Shown piece by piece: positions 40,783 through 49,873 of a stretch of DNA of 64,000 bases. The notes under the pieces were generated by a model. That model made no database searches, was not told the DNA's origin, and saw nothing but the letters and a program-made list of their open reading frames with translations. Position 1 is the first letter of the stretch. Every line of letters begins with the position of its first letter. Origin of the DNA: Limiplasma sp048370855 (GTDB taxonomy: Bacteria > Bacillota > Clostridia > Christensenellales > Aristaeellaceae); NCBI GenBank assembly GCA_048370855.1, contig DBGEOK010000039.1, forward strand, positions 38,400-102,399. Reading direction: 5' to 3'. The position numbers were made by a program, and so were the translations under genes.

Positions 40783-41664
40783 ATGATTCATCTTGAAAAG
40801 GACGGCGCGTCCATGGATATCGCCCCGTTGGGGGCTGAAATGCGCGCGTTTCGCAGCGCGGACGGGGTTCAGCGCATTTGGAGCGGGGACCCGGCCGTTT
40901 GGAAGAGCACCGCGCCCGTGCTGTTTCCCATTATTGGTTTTTTAAAGAATGGAAAGGTTTCGATTGCGGGCCGTGAATGCGAAATTCCGAAGCACGGCTT
41001 TGCCAGGCTGATGGAATTTGAGACGACGGATCAGGGCGGCGATTTTGTGACGCTCACGCTCCGGCAAAACGAGGAGACAAAAAAAGCGTACCCGTTCGAT
41101 TTCGCGCTCAGCGTGACGCACCGCTTTGCGGGCGGCGGCTTTGAAACCCGGTATACGGTCGAAAATCATTCTTCACGCGCGATGCCCTTCGCCATCGGCG
41201 GGCATCCCGGCTTTGTCTGCCCCATGAGGGAAGGGGAGCGCTTCGAGGACTATGTGCTTCGTTTTGAAAAGCCGGAAACGGGCGAAACCCTTCTTTGCTC
41301 GCCGGAGCACCTCGTCGAGGGCAGCGAAACCATCGACCTGGGCGCGGACCGGCGCACGCTTCCGCTTCGCTACGAGGAGTTTAACAAGCGCGACACCTAT
41401 ATTTTCCCCGGACTGACGAGCCGGAGCGTGGAGCTGGTTCACAGGGAAACGGGCCATGGAATCCGCGTCGCCTTTCCGGAAATGGAGGTGCTGGCGATAT
41501 GGACCATGCCAAATCAAAGCGCGCCGTACCTGTGCATCGAGCCGTGGCAGGGCCTGCCCGCCCTCAGCCAGGACACCGGCCGCTTCGAGGATAAGCCGTT
41601 TCATGTGGAGCTGGGCGTGGGCCAAGCGTATTGCTGCGGTTACCGGATGGATTTGATTTCATAA
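40783..41664 (+). CDS. LacX-type aldose 1-epimerase family protein
   Basis: 293 residues of the galactose mutarotase-like beta-sandwich. Characteristic segments are PVLFPIIGFLKNGK, PKHGFAR (His), AIGGHPGFVCP (His), TSRSVELVH and APYLCIEPWQGLP (the catalytic-type Glu). LacX-group proteins interconvert anomers of sugars or glucose-6-phosphate; the substrate here is not known. Preceded by AAAGGAGAG and followed by a good terminator. Confidence 0.88.
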   Translation: MIHLEKDGASMDIAPLGAEMRAFRSADGVQRIWSGDPAVWKSTAPVLFPIIGFLKNGKVSIAGRECEIPKHGFARLMEFETTDQGGDFVTLTLRQNEETKKAYPFDFALSVTHRFAGGGFETRYTVENHSSRAMPFAIGGHPGFVCPMREGERFEDYVLRFEKPETGETLLCSPEHLVEGSETIDLGADRRTLPLRYEEFNKRDTYIFPGLTSRSVELVHRETGHGIRVAFPEMEVLAIWTMPNQSAPYLCIEPWQGLPALSQDTGRFEDKPFHVELGVGQAYCCGYRMDLIS

Positions 41665-41677
41665 GGTTAAAAAAGGG

Positions 41678-41719
41678 AAACGCGCGCGGAAGGACGATTC
41701 TTCGGCGCGTTTTCTTTTT
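41678..41719 (+). terminator. Intrinsic terminator after the LacX-type gene
   Basis: AAACGCGC (41678-41685) pairs with GCGCGTTT (41705-41712), with an inner GAAG/CTTC stem, followed by CTTTTT. Confidence 0.85.
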
Positions 41720-41838
41720 AGGGAAGACGGACCGGGAATGGAACAATGGCGCTGAATAAGCGGACGCAGCGGATGCGGGCTACTGGTTAACCTGAATGGA
41801 CATACTCACAACGCCCTATACAATGAAGGAGTGAAAAA

Positions 41839-42615
41839 ATGAAGCTTGAACAGTGCGAAAACCAGGATTTTGAAATCAAACTGCTATGCGAATTGCATGA
41901 GGGCTTGGAGCGGCAGGGACCGGGCAGCGCGGAAACGACGCTGAAGGCGCTGGGATTTTTGGACGGGCTTCCCGAAAACGCCCGGGTATCGGATTTGGGC
42001 TGCGGGACCGGGGGACAAACCATGGTTTTGGCGCGGCATATCAGCGGGAGCATCACCGGCATTGACTTATTTCCCGCGTTTATCAGCCGTTTGAATGAGA
42101 ATGCGAAAAAGCTCGGCCTCGACGGTCGGGTAAGCGGCATGGTGGGCTCGATGGACGACCTTCCATTTCAAAATGAGGAGCTCGATCTGATTTGGTCGGA
42201 GGGAGCCATAGACAATATAGGCTTTGCGAAAGGGTTAAACGATTGGCGGCGGTTTTTGAAAAAGAACGGCTATGTCGCCGTGACGTGCCCGTCATGGTTC
42301 ACTCAGGAACGCCCTGCGGAAATTGAACGGTTTTGGAGGGAGGCCGGCAGCGAATTGGATTCGATAGGGGACAATCTTTCCATCATGCAGAAGGCTGGCT
42401 ATGCTCCTGTCGCGGCGTTCACGTTGCCCGATACATGCTGGCTGGATCATTATTTCATTCCACGCGAGAAGGCCGGAAAGGCCCTTTTGCAAAAGTATTC
42501 CGGAAACAAAACCGCGGAGTGGTTTATGGCGGCCATGCGGCATGAGGTGGAACTGTATTTACAGTATAAAGAGTTTTACGGATATGCCTTTTACATTGGA
42601 AAAAGGCGGCGGTAG
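41839..42615 (+). CDS. Class I SAM-dependent methyltransferase
   Basis: 258 residues. Motif I VSDLGCGTGGQTMVLA, the acidic ITGIDLFP, and FQNEELDLIWSEGAIDNIGF place it in the UbiE/Coq5-like class I methyltransferases. The substrate is unknown. Its GC content is lower than its neighbours. It is preceded by GAAGGAG and lies alone between the LacX-type gene and the convergent era. Confidence 0.85.
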   Translation: MKLEQCENQDFEIKLLCELHEGLERQGPGSAETTLKALGFLDGLPENARVSDLGCGTGGQTMVLARHISGSITGIDLFPAFISRLNENAKKLGLDGRVSGMVGSMDDLPFQNEELDLIWSEGAIDNIGFAKGLNDWRRFLKKNGYVAVTCPSWFTQERPAEIERFWREAGSELDSIGDNLSIMQKAGYAPVAAFTLPDTCWLDHYFIPREKAGKALLQKYSGNKTAEWFMAAMRHEVELYLQYKEFYGYAFYIGKRRR

Positions 42616-42712
42616 CGCCGGAACGCCGTCTGATTTATGCCTTCAAGTGAAGGCGGATCGGCGGTTTCGCGTTAGCGCACGGCAACGGTCTTTCGCCGCC
42701 CGTTGACCCAGC

Positions 42713-42800
42713 CTTGGGCCGCGAAAGCGGCGCAGGGGAAGGGATGTTTAAGAGCAAAGCCCTTAGCCGCTGAGTTTGAGAGGCGGCGCTTCCCAGCGTG
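42713..42800 (-). repeat. Interspersed repeat, family B copy 2 (degenerate, inverted)
   Basis: Read on the minus strand it aligns with B1 through GCTGGGA, CCGCCTC, CTAAGGGCTTTGC, ATCCCTT and TTCGCGGCCCAA. Hairpins are less perfect than in B1. It lies between convergent methyltransferase and era genes. Confidence 0.65.
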
Positions 42801-42822
42801 CAGCCCCGCTGCCAAGGCGCTC

Positions 42823-43713
42823 TTATTCCTTGGCCTCGTAGCCGAGCGTGCGAAGGTCGTCCATGCGGTTGCGCCAGTTTTCCCGTACCTTCACCCATAG
42901 CTGGAGATGTACGTGCATGCCCAGAAGAGCCTCGATATCCATCCGGGCCTCCTGGCCGATACGCTTGAGCATGGCGCCCTGCTTCCCGATGATGATGCCT
43001 TTGTGAGCGGCCCGCTCGCAGTACAGGGTTGCGTGAATTTCCATCAGGCTGTCGCTGAGCTTGGTCATGGCCATCATTTCCACGCCGATGCCGTGAGGCA
43101 CCTCGTCCCTTAGGTGAATCAACGCCTTTTCGCGGATGAGCTCCGCGCAGATCACCCGTTCCGGCTGATCGGTAATGGCGTCGGCGGGAAAATAACGCGG
43201 CCCCTCCGGCAGATAGCCGGTCAGAAGGCGCTTGAGCTCCTCCACGCCGTCGCCGTTCGCGGCGCTGATGGGCATGATGTCATCGTATCCCGCGTCCGCG
43301 AAGCTGGCGATCAGGGAAAGCAGCCGTTCCTTCGGCAGAAGGTCAATCTTGTTGAGCACAAGGGCCTTCCTGACCTTGTGGCGGCTCATCTCCTCCACGA
43401 TGGAACGGTCCTGCTTGCCAACGGCGGTGGCGTCCGCCATGACGACCAGGGCGTCGATCCCCTGAAGGGCCTCGCGGGCGGACTGCATCATGTATTCGCC
43501 CAAGCGGTTGTGCGGCGTGTGCAGGCCGGGGGTATCCAAAAATACGATCTGGCTGTCCTCCTGCGTGAAGACACCCATGATGCGGTTGCGCGTGGTTTGA
43601 GGACGGCTGGAAACGATGGCGACCTTCTCGCCGACCATGGCGTTCATGAGGGTGCTTTTGCCCACGTTGGGCCGCCCCATGATGGCGATAAAGCCGGAAT
43701 GAAATGATGGCAT
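42823..43713 (-). CDS. era: GTPase Era
   Basis: Essential GTPase that binds the 3' end of 16S rRNA during 30S assembly. The 296-residue protein has GRPNVGKSTLMNA (G1), the FLDTPGLHTPHNRLGEYM G3 region, NKIDLL (G4), PISAANGDGVEEL (G5) and a C-terminal KH domain with GKQGAMLKRIGQEARMD. It is the last gene of the yqfC-yqfD-phoH-pgpH-ybeY/cdd-era cluster, as in B. subtilis. Confidence 0.97.
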   Translation of the reverse strand: MPSFHSGFIAIMGRPNVGKSTLMNAMVGEKVAIVSSRPQTTRNRIMGVFTQEDSQIVFLDTPGLHTPHNRLGEYMMQSAREALQGIDALVVMADATAVGKQDRSIVEEMSRHKVRKALVLNKIDLLPKERLLSLIASFADAGYDDIMPISAANGDGVEELKRLLTGYLPEGPRYFPADAITDQPERVICAELIREKALIHLRDEVPHGIGVEMMAMTKLSDSLMEIHATLYCERAAHKGIIIGKQGAMLKRIGQEARMDIEALLGMHVHLQLWVKVRENWRNRMDDLRTLGYEAKE

Positions 43714-43774
43714 AGGCTAGCTGAACCTTTCTGTGGGTTGTATTCCTGGGGGCCGGACGGAAGGCACGCCGCGA

Positions 43775-44665
43775 TTACGGCAGATCCTTCGGCCCGAAGC
43801 CGTGCGGCAATAGCGCGGGCAAGTCGGTTTTGTCCACCTGGTTCTCCCCCCACGTAACCATGACGCGCAGATCCGGCGCGAACTCGTTGAGCGCCTGGCG
43901 GCACGCGCCGCAGGGATAGGGAGGCGCGCCGTTGGAGGCGATGGCGATGGCGGTAAATTCGCGCGCCCCCTCGCTGACGGCCTTGAACAGGGCCGTGCGC
44001 TCCGCGCAATTGCTAAGGCCGAAGCTTGCGTTTTCGATGTTGCAGCCCTGATAGACGCGACCGTCGGCGCACAGGAGCGCCGCGCCCACGCGATACCTGC
44101 TGTACGGGCAATAGCTGTTTTGCATGGCCAGCCGGGCCAGGGCGAGAAGCTCCTCGTCGGTAACGGCCTCGGCGGCGCCTTCGCGGCCGACGCCGGCCAT
44201 TCGTAGCGCTTTTTCTTCCATTTGGCGCATCTCCTTTTGCTCGTCCGGTTCCATATGATCGTAGCCCAATAAGTGAAAAAGGCCATGGGCAAACAAGTAA
44301 CAAACCTCCCGCCGGACGCTGTGGCCATAATCGGCGGCCTGACGAACCGCGTGCTCATAGGAAATGAGGATATCGCCCAGCATACACGCGCCCAGCTCGG
44401 GGTCCAGCTCCGCCCGCAGGCGGCTTAGGCTTTCGCGCGCGGTATGGCGCTTGCGGTAATTCACCGTGGGGAAGCTTAAAACGTCGGTCGAGCGGTTCAG
44501 TCCGCGGTACTGGGCGTTTACGTCGCGGATGCGGCGGTCGTCTGTCAGGCGGATATGCACGGCCAGCGGGAGCCGCACGCCCTCGACCGCCTGGCAGCAA
44601 TCCCCGACCAGCGGGAAGGGTACGTCCAGCCGCGCGGCGACCTCCTGCTCCCAATCAATCCTCAT
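43775..44665 (-). CDS. YbeY rRNA-maturation RNase fused to cytidine deaminase
   Basis: One 296-residue frame carries two enzymes. Residues 1-155 are YbeY: RGLNRSTDVLSFP and the zinc motif HGLFHLLGYDH. Residues 165-296 are cytidine deaminase: YCPYSRYRVGAALL, the zinc-binding CNIENASFGLSNCAERTA and PCGACRQALNEF. Both active sites are intact. In B. subtilis these are separate genes (ybeY, dgkA, cdd) in the same order; here dgkA is absent and the flanking genes are joined. ATG 44665 was chosen since GGAGGAAA lies 7 bases before it; it overlaps pgpH by 11 bases. Confidence 0.92.
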   Translation of the reverse strand: MRIDWEQEVAARLDVPFPLVGDCCQAVEGVRLPLAVHIRLTDDRRIRDVNAQYRGLNRSTDVLSFPTVNYRKRHTARESLSRLRAELDPELGACMLGDILISYEHAVRQAADYGHSVRREVCYLFAHGLFHLLGYDHMEPDEQKEMRQMEEKALRMAGVGREGAAEAVTDEELLALARLAMQNSYCPYSRYRVGAALLCADGRVYQGCNIENASFGLSNCAERTALFKAVSEGAREFTAIAIASNGAPPYPCGACRQALNEFAPDLRVMVTWGENQVDKTDLPALLPHGFGPKDLP

Positions 44666-47000
44666 TCGGGTTTTCCTCCGCGGCTTCGCTTTGCGTGGCT
44701 TCACCGCCATCCTGAGGGAGCGGCTCTGAAGCGGGCCGCTCCGCATCCGCGGCGTCCATTGCGATGCGGTGCAGCTCCTTTTCCTCCACGGGGCTTTCCT
44801 CGGCCTGCGTCAGGCGCGCGGTCGGCTGGGAAGCGACGTGCGCGGCCACAGCGGGGCTGATGGTGGGGTACTCGATCCGTTCGTGGAATACCCCGTTGAG
44901 CACAGTGGAAAAGGCTTCGCAAATTTTGGTGATATCCCTCAGGGTGATAGGCGCGTTGTCAAGCTGGCCGTCGTCCAGCTTTCCGCGCACAAGGCGGGCG
45001 ATGAACTCCTCGATGGCCTTGGGCGTGGGGTCCGGCATGCTGCGCACGGCGGCCTCGACGGTATCGGCCAGCATGATGACGGCCGTTTCCTTCGTGTGCG
45101 GACGCTTGCCGTCGTAACGGAAATCAGCGATGTCCACGGCCTGGCCGTCCGCCTGCTGCAGCGCCTTGTGGTAAAAGAACATGACCGGCGTATCGCCGTG
45201 GTGCTCCACGATCACGTCCTGAATTTCCTGCGGCAGGCGATATTGCTGCGCCATGATCAGGCCGTCGCGCGTATGGGCGGTGAGGATCGCGGCGGATACG
45301 TAGGGATTGGTATGCTCGTGCGGGTTTTCTCCGATTTGGTTTTCCTTGAAATATAAGGGCCGCTTGAGCTTGCCGATATCGTGGAAATAAGCGCCCGCGC
45401 GGGCCAGGAGGGGGTTGGCGCCGATGGCCTCGGCGGCGGCTTCCGCCAGGTTGGCCACAATGATGCTGTGGTGGTAAGTGCCGGAGGCCTCGATCAGCAG
45501 CCGCCGGAGCAGCGGATGGTTGGGGTTGCTGAGCTCCAGGAGCTTCGCGGGCGTGGCGAGGTGGAAGAACGATTCGATAATCGGGTCGCAGGCGATGCAC
45601 AGCACGGACGCGATCAGGGCGCTTCCGGCGCTCCAGAGCGCGTTGGTGAACACGTCGGCCACCGAGGTGTTGGTCATGAAGCCGATGGTCAGGATAATCA
45701 CGATGTTGGAAAGCGCCGTCAGGATGCCGCACAGGAGCACCTGCTGGCGGTATGGCCTGCGGCGGATGATGACGACCGCAAACAGGCCGCTGATGAACGC
45801 CGTGAAAAGCAGGTTGACCATTTCAGCGCCGTAGGTGCTGTCCCCGCCCGCGATGAGCGCGCTGACAAGCACGCTCATCGCCAAGCACCCGGCGACGCCC
45901 GTATTGGCGCTGAGCAGGCCCGTCAGCATCATCACGCCCAGCAAAACGGGCGTCATGTAAATATGCACGAGCTGCCCCAGAATACAGATGCCCAGCGTCA
46001 GGCAGAGGATGAGCATAAGGATGACCAGCCGCTTCGGGCTCTGAAGGGTTTGCGTATCAAAAAGGCGCAGCGACACCAGCAGAACCGACATGCTCAGCAG
46101 CACCAGCAAAACGCCGCCGACGTACATCATCACATCCACTTCTTCGTCGTCCAGAAGCCCCAGGCTGCGCAGCATTTCAAGCTGATTGGCGGTTACGCGC
46201 TCGCGCGCGAGCACGATATTCTGGCCCTGCTTGTAGATGACGGGTTCCACGGTGCTTCTCGCTTCTTCCCGCAGCTTTTCGGTCGCCTCCTGGTCGATGA
46301 CCATGTTGGGCTGAATCACCTTGCGCAGAATGGGCGTAACCACATTTTGGAGAAGATCCATATCGGTTTTATAGCCCATGATCTGCTGAAGGTATTGGAT
46401 GGACTCGTTGACATAGCCCTCGCGGATGGTGGTGTTCAAGGTGTTTTCCACGGCGGCGTGGAGGTTGTCGCACATATCCAGCATCTGCTGGTCGGTGGCG
46501 CGCAGAAGGGTATTTAGCTGGTAATCGGCCAGCGTAATCAGCGTCAGCAGGGATTTGGCGTATTCGACCTCGGCGGCGGCAAAAACATATTTGCTTTGCT
46601 TTTCCGGGTCATCCGGAGCGTATTGCTCCAGCACCTTATGGCCGTACTGCTGAACGGCTGTCGCCTGCGTCAGCACCGAATTTAGGTTTTGAAGCACCTC
46701 GGCGGCGACGCCCTCCTTAAACAGGTAGCTGGGCTCCACCTGCTTGGCGGCCTCCTCGCGCTGGCGCGCGGTGCTGATCTCATCCACGACGTCCTTGCTG
46801 GCGGTAATGGTCGTATGCGAAATATCGCCGACCTTCAGGTCGTAGCGCTGCGGCGTAATGGCGATGAGGAACAGGCAGCAGAGCACCGCCATGCCTCCCA
46901 GGAACACGTAAACGCACTGAGCCCTCCGCGAACGAAGGGTTTGAGCCGCCAATTCCCACGACCAGTTCCGTTTCTTTTTGCCAGGGCGCTTATTTGGCAT
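44655..47000 (-). CDS. pgpH: 7TM-HD c-di-AMP phosphodiesterase
   Basis: 781 residues in the PgpH (YqfF) layout: one N-terminal membrane helix, a large extracellular 7TMR-HDED domain (about residues 50-280), seven membrane helices (290-490) and a cytoplasmic HD domain with TYHHSIIVANLAEAAAEAIG and AGAYFHDIGKLKRP. PgpH hydrolyses c-di-AMP to pApA, opposing CdaA encoded in this window. The ATG at 47000 (MPNKRPGKKK) has GGAGG 5 bases before it; 47003 is also possible. An Ala/Glu-rich tail follows the HD domain. Confidence 0.95.
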   Translation of the reverse strand: MPNKRPGKKKRNWSWELAAQTLRSRRAQCVYVFLGGMAVLCCLFLIAITPQRYDLKVGDISHTTITASKDVVDEISTARQREEAAKQVEPSYLFKEGVAAEVLQNLNSVLTQATAVQQYGHKVLEQYAPDDPEKQSKYVFAAAEVEYAKSLLTLITLADYQLNTLLRATDQQMLDMCDNLHAAVENTLNTTIREGYVNESIQYLQQIMGYKTDMDLLQNVVTPILRKVIQPNMVIDQEATEKLREEARSTVEPVIYKQGQNIVLARERVTANQLEMLRSLGLLDDEEVDVMMYVGGVLLVLLSMSVLLVSLRLFDTQTLQSPKRLVILMLILCLTLGICILGQLVHIYMTPVLLGVMMLTGLLSANTGVAGCLAMSVLVSALIAGGDSTYGAEMVNLLFTAFISGLFAVVIIRRRPYRQQVLLCGILTALSNIVIILTIGFMTNTSVADVFTNALWSAGSALIASVLCIACDPIIESFFHLATPAKLLELSNPNHPLLRRLLIEASGTYHHSIIVANLAEAAAEAIGANPLLARAGAYFHDIGKLKRPLYFKENQIGENPHEHTNPYVSAAILTAHTRDGLIMAQQYRLPQEIQDVIVEHHGDTPVMFFYHKALQQADGQAVDIADFRYDGKRPHTKETAVIMLADTVEAAVRSMPDPTPKAIEEFIARLVRGKLDDGQLDNAPITLRDITKICEAFSTVLNGVFHERIEYPTISPAVAAHVASQPTARLTQAEESPVEEKELHRIAMDAADAERPASEPLPQDGGEATQSEAAEENPNED

Positions 47001-47979
47001 CATTGCCTCCACCTCTTCGCGTTCTTTCGTATGCCTCGTAAGCCCGGACGACGGCTTGTACCAGGTCGTGCCGCACCACGTCGGACTGCCCGAGCTTGAT
47101 AATGGCGATTTCCGGGATTTCCTTCAGCACCTCCAGCGCTTGTATCAGGCCGCTTTGCTTGCCGGCCGGAAGGTCGGTCTGCGTGATGTCGCCCGTGACG
47201 ATTACGCGGCTGCCGGCGCCAAAGCGGGTTAAAAACATTTTCATCTGTTCCGGCGTGGTGTTCTGCGCCTCGTCCAGGATGATGAAGCTGTCGGACAGCG
47301 TGCGACCGCGCATATACGCCAGCGGAGCGACCTCGAGCGTTCCGCGCTCCTGCAGGCGCTGGTAGCTCTCCGCGCCCATCATGTCATACAGCGCGTCAAA
47401 AAGGGGCCGCAGGTAGGGGTCTACCTTCTGGCTCAGGTCGCCGGGCAGAAAGCCCAGCTTTTCTCCCGCCTCTACGGCGGGACGCGTGAGAACGATGCGC
47501 TCGATCTCCTTGTTCCGGAGCGCCACCACCGCCAGGGCCATGGCCAAATAGGTTTTTCCGGTGCCCGCCGGACCCACGGCAAAGGTCAGCTCATGCTCGC
47601 GGATGGCCTTGACATATTCATACTGGCCCAGCGTCTTGCAGCGGATCGGACGCCCGCGGTGCGTAACGGCGACCACCTCAAAAACAATATCGTCCAGGTT
47701 ATCCAGCTTGTCCTCCTTTACCAGGCTTAACGCATAACGCAGGGTGGTACGATCCACCTGCGCCTTGCGGGCGTGCAGCTCCATCAGCTTTTTTACCACG
47801 GCTCCGGCCATGGCGGCAGCCTTGTCCGCCCCCGCGATGAAAAGCTCGGAGCCCCGAAGGGCCAGCTTTACATCCAGCTCATTTTCAATCATCGGTACAT
47901 TGCGTTCATTTGCGCCGAAAAGGGAGAGATAAGCGTCCATGCTGTCGAGCACGACGCGTTCCTGCGCAATCGCTGTCAA
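46990..47979 (-). CDS. phoH: PhoH-family ATPase
   Basis: 329 residues. An N-terminal region (VKLALRGSELFIAG) precedes a P-loop helicase-like domain: FAVGPAGTGKTYLAMA, ILTRPAVEAGEKLGFLPGD with Val in place of Ile, SFIILDEAQNTTPEQMKMFLTR and VTGDITQTDLP. PhoH proteins are linked to RNA metabolism and often sit next to ybeY. The start is TTG 47979, 9 bases after GGAGG. It overlaps pgpH by about 11 bases. Confidence 0.94.
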   Translation of the reverse strand: MTAIAQERVVLDSMDAYLSLFGANERNVPMIENELDVKLALRGSELFIAGADKAAAMAGAVVKKLMELHARKAQVDRTTLRYALSLVKEDKLDNLDDIVFEVVAVTHRGRPIRCKTLGQYEYVKAIREHELTFAVGPAGTGKTYLAMALAVVALRNKEIERIVLTRPAVEAGEKLGFLPGDLSQKVDPYLRPLFDALYDMMGAESYQRLQERGTLEVAPLAYMRGRTLSDSFIILDEAQNTTPEQMKMFLTRFGAGSRVIVTGDITQTDLPAGKQSGLIQALEVLKEIPEIAIIKLGQSDVVRHDLVQAVVRAYEAYERTRRGGGNDAK

Positions 47980-47995
47980 AAAAGCATGCCTCCGA

Positions 47996-49156
47996 TCACG
48001 GCGGCTCCCCGCCGATATCCATCAGCCATTCCGCCGTGGCGGTAGCGGCCAACGTATCACCTTCTATCATACAATAATCTACCCATTTGTCAATGATCTC
48101 ATATCCATATAATGCGGTTTTGAGCCTTTGAAGCGCGGCGTTTCCGGCCTCCTCGCGCACCTGTGCTTCCTCGCGGGGGATATAGCGCATGCTGACCTCG
48201 CGCTGCGTGACCTCCTTTTGGTACACGGGGAAGAAGCTGCCGACGACGGGCGCCAGGCGAACGTAGGTATTGTAGGCTAAAAATTCCGGGGATTCCAAGT
48301 CCGCGGGCACGCTGAACCAAGGCGTGCAGATTTGCCGGCGCGTAAGCTCCCGGCCGGTTTCCTCGCTTTCAATATCCCAAAGCGGCATTTGAACGGTATG
48401 GGAGCGCCAGCAGCGCGCCGTTACCACGCCGCGCGCCTGTACGGGCGTGAGCTGCTCATCCTGCCCGCGCTCCGTGCCGCTGATGAGCACCTGCCCTTTT
48501 TGGACGATATCCCCGGCCTTCACCTGCGCGGTTCCCGCGAACACCTGTACAGAATCCACGACGCCCCCCCGGACGGCCACCACGTCGCCGGGTCCGGCTG
48601 GAGGGAGATCGGGCATGGGCACGCCGGGCGTAACGTCCACTACGAGGGTAATGTTGTAGACATAGACATGGAACCACGCGATATCGGGATAGCGGCGGGT
48701 AAGCCCCCGCTCCAGCTCCGCCGCGTTGACGGAGTTCCTGGGCGTTCCGGGACCGAACCCCTCCTCCGCCAGGTAGGAGGCGATATCCGCTTGATAAGCG
48801 CCCGCTCCGATAATTTCTACCCGCCATACAAATTGGAGCAGCGTAAGAACCATTACCAGCGCCAAGCCAATCCCGATGGGAATGCCGGGCCGGGCCCTCA
48901 GCGCGGCAAAAAAGGCGGAAAGCTGGGCGGGCTCGGCCTTTGTAATGCGCCAGCCCTTTTCCTCCACGACCTCCCGCACATGGGAAAGGTCGGCGGAGTA
49001 GCATTCGCACTCGAGGGTTCGTTGATTGACGCGGCGGACGGCAAGCAAAGGGACGCCGCTTTTTTGCATGGTGTTCATAAACCGCTCCAGGTTTAAGCCC
49101 GTCAGGGTGAAGCGGTGCGTGCACAGGGGGATGCGAACGGCTTTCACGGACCTCAT
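47996..49156 (-). CDS. yqfD: Sporulation protein YqfD
   Basis: 386 residues with one membrane segment (GIPIGIGLALVMVLTLLQFVW, about residues 92-112) and a long extracytoplasmic part containing VEIIGAGAYQADI, a FtsQ/POTRA-like start, and MPLWDIESEETGRE. YqfD works with YqfC during sporulation, in the mother cell. ATG 49156 forms an ATGA overlap with the yqfC stop; GTG 49147, with GGATGAGG before it, is an alternative. Same cluster position as in B. subtilis. Confidence 0.92.
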   Translation of the reverse strand: MRSVKAVRIPLCTHRFTLTGLNLERFMNTMQKSGVPLLAVRRVNQRTLECECYSADLSHVREVVEEKGWRITKAEPAQLSAFFAALRARPGIPIGIGLALVMVLTLLQFVWRVEIIGAGAYQADIASYLAEEGFGPGTPRNSVNAAELERGLTRRYPDIAWFHVYVYNITLVVDVTPGVPMPDLPPAGPGDVVAVRGGVVDSVQVFAGTAQVKAGDIVQKGQVLISGTERGQDEQLTPVQARGVVTARCWRSHTVQMPLWDIESEETGRELTRRQICTPWFSVPADLESPEFLAYNTYVRLAPVVGSFFPVYQKEVTQREVSMRYIPREEAQVREEAGNAALQRLKTALYGYEIIDKWVDYCMIEGDTLAATATAEWLMDIGGEPP

Positions 49157-49413
49157 CCTTTCGGGCGGTAGCTGAGCTTTTCGATTTTGCCAAACACCAC
49201 GAGCCCGTCCCGGTCGTAGCGCGAAAGGGAGAGCTTCTGCCCGGTGATGACGAGGTGACCGCAAAGCGTTTTCAGAACGATTTCTTGCTCGGTACAGGCA
49301 TATATGCCCTGGTGCTGCTCCACAATCAGCTTTTCATCGCCCAGAAGCACGGAGCGCGGCCAGCCGAAAACCAATTCCTGCGGGATATCCGCCCGTTTGA
49401 GCCGCTCAAACAT
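49153..49413 (-). CDS. yqfC: Sporulation protein YqfC (YabP/YqfC family)
   Basis: 86 residues matching the small YabP/YqfC beta-rich family: PQELVFGWPRSVLLGDEKL, GIYACTEQEIVLKTLCGHL and the final SRYDRDGLVVFGKIEKLSY. It is co-translated with yqfD. A candidate sporulation promoter lies just upstream. Confidence 0.9.
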   Translation of the reverse strand: MFERLKRADIPQELVFGWPRSVLLGDEKLIVEQHQGIYACTEQEIVLKTLCGHLVITGQKLSLSRYDRDGLVVFGKIEKLSYRPKG

Positions 49414-49445
49414 GCCGTGGCCTCCCCTAAAAAGCGTTTTGGGAA

Positions 49446-49473
49446 AGGGTATGCCGCGGCATGCGGAAAGTAT
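49446..49473 (-). promoter_or_regulatory. Candidate SigE-type promoter for yqfC-yqfD
   Basis: On the minus strand ATACT (49473-49469) is followed 15 bases later by CATACCCT (49453-49446), resembling the ATATT / CATACA-T elements of sporulation SigE promoters. The -10 is 33 bases before the yqfC ATG. yqfCD are SigE genes in B. subtilis; the match here is partial. Confidence 0.4.
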
Positions 49474-49590
49474 ACGCGCAATCCGTTCGCACAGGGGGAG
49501 GGCCCTTTGGGGAAAGGGTATCCGGCCTCAGGCCGGTAAAGAATCCCCTTTAGGCAGGCGTCGGAAGGGCAGGCGTTTGGCCTGCATTTA

Positions 49591-49618
49591 TAAAAAGACG
49601 CGGCCCAATTGGCCGCGC
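49591..49618 (-). terminator. Terminator of the RpiR-type gene / left flank of element A3
   Basis: On the minus strand a stem of GCGCGGCC and GGCCGCG is followed by TCTTTTTA. The stem sequence 49599-49618 recurs at 49840-49859 with one mismatch in 20 and no T tract. Confidence 0.75.
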
Positions 49619-49620
49619 CG

Positions 49621-49833
49621 CAGGCTGTTGACAGACCCATTTTGGAGCGGCTTGGAGGGGCCGCGGCCCCTCCAAATGAAATCGGTTCACCTGGCTGACC
49701 TGCGGTCGGCAATTGATCCGGTGCTTTTGATGTGCGCAGCACCCAGGCGGGCGGGGAGTTTGCGGCTTTGCCGCAAACACTTCCAACAGTCCTCGTCGGA
49801 AAAGCTCGCCGAAAGGCGGGCTTTTCCGACGGC
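49621..49833 (+). repeat. Interspersed structured repeat, family A copy 3
   Basis: Begins CAGGCTGTTGACAGACCC. Hairpin 1 is TTGGAGGGGC-CGC-GGCCCCTCCAA; hairpin 3 is GTTTGCGGC-TTT-GCCGCAAAC; hairpin 4 is GTCGGAAAAGCTCGCC-GAAA-GGCGGGCTTTTCCGAC. Hairpin 2 is interrupted by about 40 extra bases (49699-49742). Confidence 0.85.
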
Positions 49834-49839
49834 CTGAGG

Positions 49840-49859
49840 CGCGGCCCGATTGGCCGCGC
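49840..49859. repeat. Right flanking copy of the terminator stem, element A3
   Basis: CGCGGCCCGATTGGCCGCGC matches 49599-49618 with one mismatch. It lies next to the RpiR gene stop but has no T tract. Confidence 0.75.
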
Positions 49860-49873
49860 GTGGGCTTCCGCCT

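Larger units (their letters stand above)
49414..49873. other. 460-bp gap with repeat element A3 and terminator
   Basis: Candidate SigE promoter for yqfC (49446-49473), a GC-rich stretch with no gene (49475-49590), a terminator for the RpiR gene (49591-49618), repeat element A3 (49621-49833) and a second copy of the terminator stem (49840-49859). Confidence 0.7.
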
